From: an uncultured Lachnospiraceae bacterium
GTDB lineage: Bacteria > Bacillota > Clostridia > Lachnospirales > Lachnospiraceae
NCBI GenBank assembly: GCA_902777355.1
Contig: CACYTU010000011.1
Span: 1-47,645, forward strand
Length of the DNA: 47,645 nt
Direction of reading: 5' to 3'
Numbering within the stretch: the first letter of the stretch is position 1; each line of letters begins with the position of its first letter. Below the pieces are notes generated by a model, which saw only the letters and a program-made list of their open reading frames with translations, was not told where the DNA came from and searched no databases. This document shows, one piece after another, positions 44,641 through 47,645 of this stretch. A program made the position numbers and the translations under genes.

Positions 44641-45373
44641 AAGGCATATCTTCTTTACCGGCAGATTCAGCCTCTTTTCCGGCAGTTTCAGTCCCTCCAC
44701 CGGCAGTTTCAGCCCCTCCACCGGCAGTTTCAGCCCCTCCACCGGCAGTTTCTGTTTTCTCTTCCGGCTCAGACGAGCAGTCTACGGCAGTTTCCTCCGA
44801 AGGATCTCCCGCATTAATAAATGAGACCAGCCTGGCCGGCATCCTGGGCAGAAGGCTTTCGACAATTTTTTCCGTTGCAATCGCCAGCAGGATACCCAGG
44901 ACCGCTCCCGCAATCACGTCTGTGGGAAAATGAACGTACAGATAGAGCCTGGAAAAGGCGATCACGGCCGCCAGAATTAGTGCAGGAATGCCGATCAGTC
45001 TGTCGGCTTTGAAAATAATAAGGGCAGATGCAACACCGGACAGGGTGTGTCCCGAAGGAAAAGAATAGTCTTTCGGCACCTTCACCAGCATTTCCATTTC
45101 TGTATTGATCCAGCATGGCCTTGGCCGTGCGATAACATTTTTCAGGATAAGCAGTGCCAGTACCAGGCAGATTACCAGAGAAACTGTCATCTTCAGTCCA
45201 CATTTCCGCCGTGGTTTCATCCACAGGAACAGAAGCGCCAAAACGATCCAGATCAGCCCTGCCTCTCCCAGAAAAGTGATTTTCGGCATGAGCCAGTCAA
45301 GCCACCCACAGCGCAGATGCTCCTGAATCCAGTCCAGAATCATAAAGTCTATCGTATAAATCTGTTCAAGCAT
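44615..45373 (-). CDS. PAP2-family membrane phosphatase (undecaprenyl-diphosphatase-like)
   Basis: 252 aa. Five to six membrane helices. The three PAP2 motifs are present: KNVIARPRP (K-x6-RP), PSGH and SRLYLYVHFPTD (SR-x5-H-x3-D). Family members of this size include BcrC-type undecaprenyl-pyrophosphate phosphatases and lipid phosphatases. The C-terminal 60 residues are a disordered tail with three AETAGGG repeats (21 bp each, about 44690-44750). ATG 45373 has AAGGGG 12 nt upstream, a long gap. Confidence 0.9.
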   Translation of the reverse strand: MLEQIYTIDFMILDWIQEHLRCGWLDWLMPKITFLGEAGLIWIVLALLFLWMKPRRKCGLKMTVSLVICLVLALLILKNVIARPRPCWINTEMEMLVKVPKDYSFPSGHTLSGVASALIIFKADRLIGIPALILAAVIAFSRLYLYVHFPTDVIAGAVLGILLAIATEKIVESLLPRMPARLVSFINAGDPSEETAVDCSSEPEEKTETAGGGAETAGGGAETAGGGTETAGKEAESAGKEDMPSEKQQEIS

Positions 45374-45759
45374 TTATGTATCTTACCCCTTCTATTCCTT
45401 TCCGGATCCTTCTTTTTATGTTTCACGAATTATCTTTCTGTTATGGAGATTATTCCCTTTTACGAATCTTTTCTCCCCTGTTTCGAGTTTTTTCATGCTT
45501 CAGGGATTTTTTCCGTTTCGGGGATTCCTCTTTCGGTATTCTTCATCGGAACAGTGAGTCGATCAGCACGATTATGTCTGAATCAATTCCGCGTAATGAA
45601 TATACCATGTCTCTGTAAACAGTTCCACTCTTGCCGCGATAACCGATAAATCGGTGATATACCCGCGGACGACTATGGTCGGCCGGGGTTTACGCGCCGT
45701 TTCGATAATTCACGGATATTACACAATGGAGAATAATAAGTAATACTCAAAGCTGTGGG
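45374..45759. other. Intergenic region with palindrome
   Basis: Pyrimidine-rich, no gene supported. TTTCGGGGATT-like words repeat irregularly at 45480-45545. ACCGATAAATCGGT (about 45641-45655) is a perfect palindrome inside a wider CCGCG/CGCGG frame and might be an operator. Confidence 0.45.
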
Positions 45760-46314
45760 TCAGGCCGCTTTTTTCACGGCTGCGCTGTGAATCGCCGCCC
45801 TTCCCATGATAAATGAAACAAGTCCGAAAGTCATCATCACAGTGCCGACAACCGGATAGACGATCACCAGCTTATTAGTCGTACCATAAATATCCAATAC
45901 CCCACGGAAAATGCTTCCCATCGTCATGGCGGCAATTCCGGATTCCCAGGCATTCAGTTCCACGCTGCCCGGAAAATGAAACATTCTTTTTGGGGTGTCA
46001 ATGTCTGTCTCAACTTCATTATGGCAGAGGTCATAGATACTCATTCCGTCATCGTCCCAGCCGTCATTGTTCCGGCCGGCCTCATTTCCAATATGTTTTC
46101 TCGTCCTCAGGGCGATCCAGAGCAGGGGAAAAGTTCCCGCCGCCAGCGGAATCGCAAAGGCGTAAATCATGAAAAAGGAGAACACGCCGTGGCTGAAGAA
46201 TTCATAAACGGCGCCGAAAAGGGCGCAGAATATGGCCGCCGCCAGATATATAAAAGAATAGCGGGTAAGTTTGTCCGCATATTCCGCTGCTGTCTTTTTG
46301 TCTGATGTAACCAC
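45760..46314 (-). CDS. Four-helix membrane protein, unknown function
   Basis: 184 aa, GTG 46314 with strong SD GGAGGTGA 6 nt upstream. Hydrophobic helices at about 20-40, 45-65, 128-146 and 150-175; a soluble Asp-rich loop between helices 2 and 3 (NNDGWDDDGMSIYDLCHNEVETD) probably faces the cytosol. No family recognised. It follows the glycosidase gene by 119 bp on the same strand and may share its transcript. Confidence 0.75.
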   Translation of the reverse strand: MVTSDKKTAAEYADKLTRYSFIYLAAAIFCALFGAVYEFFSHGVFSFFMIYAFAIPLAAGTFPLLWIALRTRKHIGNEAGRNNDGWDDDGMSIYDLCHNEVETDIDTPKRMFHFPGSVELNAWESGIAAMTMGSIFRGVLDIYGTTNKLVIVYPVVGTVMMTFGLVSFIMGRAAIHSAAVKKAA

Positions 46315-46348
46315 TGTCTTTCACCTCCTTCCGCGCGCCCCGGCGCCC

Positions 46349-46370
46349 TGCCGGATCCGGAGATCCGGCA
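46349..46370. other. Intergenic hairpin
   Basis: Perfect 9-bp stem TGCCGGATC/GATCCGGCA around CGGA, between the glycosidase fragment and the membrane protein. No T-run, so more likely an mRNA-stabilising or processing structure than a terminator. Confidence 0.5.
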
Positions 46371-46433
46371 AAGCATGCCGGAGCAGCGGCTGTGAATATT
46401 TTTTTTCCAGGTCATTGTCAAAAGCCGGCTGAC

Positions 46434-47231
46434 TCACCCGATATAAATGATGTCGCTCACACTTCTCTCTTCGTCTCTGAATCCTGATGACGGATTATTT
46501 ACGACTTCTCCGTTGAAATACATTGTGGAGGATCCGCCGCCGTCCAGGTTATAGGCTGTCTTGACGCCGAGCTGCTGCATAAAAGTCGCAAGTTCATAGA
46601 GGGAGAGTCCTTCGCTGTCATCCGACCGGCCGTCTGAGACCACGAAGACATAATGAAGGTCATCGATAATACCGATCGCCGTGCGGGGGTTGCTGGCTTT
46701 CGCCCTGCCGACCTCAGTGTCCAGAGAAATGGGGATCTGACCGTCTGCCACAAGCCCCGGTCCAAAAGAAAATGCCTGCCAGACACCCTGGTCCAGGAGC
46801 TCCTGCGCGGTGACGGTAGAGGGATCGACGATTTTCATGCTTCCGTCGCCGTAAATGCACAGCACATCATTTGAACCGGCTTCCTCCCTGTACAGCACTC
46901 CGTTGCGGATCACATAGCCTTTCTCCTGAACCCCGTAATAGTCCCCGTTGATTGCCAGAATGGCTTTGTTGGCGGCAGCGATATCGGAAGTGGTCTGCGT
47001 CACATTTTTGCCATATGTGTCATTTGCGAAGGCAGTCTTCAGGTATTCCGCGGAACTGAGCTGAACATCGGCGACATGAATGGTCGTATCGTTCGTCGTG
47101 TACTGTGTGTAGGTGATTTTGATATTATCGTCCTGATAATCCTGCGAGCTGCCGGAATTATCCGTCGTAACCTCCGCGGCGGAAGCCTCAGCCTCTTCCT
47201 CGTCAAAGTTTCTTATCGTCGTTGTGGACCC
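46434..47231 (-). pseudogene. Phosphodiester glycosidase (NAGPA-type), catalytic part, frameshifted
   Basis: The frame runs open from about 47231 (GSTTTIRNFDEEE) to the stop at 46434 and matches the phosphodiester glycosidase family (PF09992): KITYTQYTTNDTTIHVADV, AILAINGDYYG, NPRTAIGI, FVVSDGR, NLDGGGSSTMYFNG. These enzymes cleave sugar phosphodiesters, or act on exopolysaccharide or wall polymers. The first start codon inside is GTG 47003, with no SD and in mid-domain. The proper N-terminus is in the other frame (47213-47645), so one base is missing, most simply a G after ATGGG at about 47229-47233. Real mutation or sequencing error cannot be told apart here. Confidence 0.8.
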
Positions 47232-47645
47232 ATGCCTTTTCCGCCGCCAGGGCCTCCATGTCCGCTGCCGGGCCCGCCGGATCTGCTTCCGGGCTTCTTT
47301 ATGCGGTGACTTGATTCAGACCCGGCAGCCACGCTGTCTGTCCCGTTTTTCTGCTCTGAAGTGCCGTTCTCATCCGAAGAAGTGCCTTCTTTTTCGGATG
47401 AGGATCCGGAATGACTGCCTTTACCTGAGCGGGAAGCTGAACTGACGGCAGAAGCGGAATCTTCGTTTCCGCTGTTCTCATCTGCCTCCCCGGCAGCTTT
47501 TGCTTCCGGGTGTGTATCCGCTTCCGCCCCCGTCCTGATCGAGGACAGGTTTATCTCAGTGGCGTTGGTCTGGTATGCGTTGGAGAGCACAAATGTATCC
47601 AGTGAAATATAAGTTGTAAATGCCAGAAGACAGGCTGTAAAAGCA
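47213..47645 (-). pseudogene. N-terminal part of the phosphodiester glycosidase (partial at window edge)
   Basis: Open to the right edge of the window. Begins within a membrane helix (CLLAFTTYISLDTFVLSNAY, the usual start of this family), then a Ser/Gly/Glu-rich linker ending GGPGGGKGMGPQRR and a stop at 47213. The linker runs into the catalytic frame of 46434-47231 if one base is added. The true start codon lies beyond the window. Confidence 0.75.

Noticed and set aside
47213-47231. Programmed -1 frameshift in the phosphodiester glycosidase
   Set aside because: No slippery heptamer of X-XXY-YYZ type in the right frame and no clear downstream structure; a simple base loss is more likely.

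Overview
The window looks like chromosome of a Clostridia-type Bacillota, most plausibly Lachnospiraceae-like. This is inferred from good Shine-Dalgarno (SD) sequences with many GTG starts, two CotH-kinase proteins, BioY, an SdpR/SdpI pair, a YerB-type protein and many low-complexity secreted or lipoproteins. The backbone is fairly GC-rich. One 5.4-kb block (15.03-20.44 kb) is clearly AT-rich and is an integrated mobile element.

Layout. 0-0.1 kb: 5' end of a group II intron running off the left edge, placed directly after a terminator. 0.2-6.4 kb: secreted Ala/Lys/Glu-rich protein, serine beta-lactamase-like hydrolase, SDR oxidoreductase, repeat-bearing lipoprotein. 6.7-14.6 kb (minus): a C-type-lectin surface protein and four successive zinc-ribbon membrane proteins, one of them cut by an in-frame stop. 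15.03-20.44 kb: element in the 3' end of tRNA-Ala(GGC), with 45-bp att repeats, tyrosine integrase, excisionase, serine resolvase, a small winged-helix replication-type protein preceded by an attenuator-like terminator and followed by 22-bp iterons and an AT-rich tract, two HU-like proteins and small coupled ORFs. 20.7-24.4 kb: glycerol-1-phosphate-dehydrogenase/HAD-phosphatase fusion, and bioY with a BirA operator over its promoter. 24.7-32.8 kb: two CotH-like proteins around an sdpR-sdpI operon with a promoter/operator, a DUF1284 protein and a PHP phosphatase. 33.1-37.9 kb: two low-complexity lipoproteins, nitroreductase, secreted nuclease. 38.7-47.6 kb: YerB-like protein, NudC, a metal-efflux operon (cadC-like repressor, HMA chaperone, P1B-ATPase), PAP2 phosphatase, a membrane protein, and a frameshifted phosphodiester glycosidase cut by the window edge.

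Two signals stand out. First, the tRNA-Ala element combines an integrase module with what looks like a plasmid replication origin and has no recognisable cargo or relaxase. Second, at seven genes a tandem repeat (14, 21, 27, 33, 33/34, 35/36 or 43 bp units) begins inside the last codons, crosses the stop codon and continues into the 3' flank. Unit sequences are unrelated between genes. Several other intergenic and coding tandem arrays occur in the same window.

No CRISPR array, rRNA operon or complete insertion sequence was seen.
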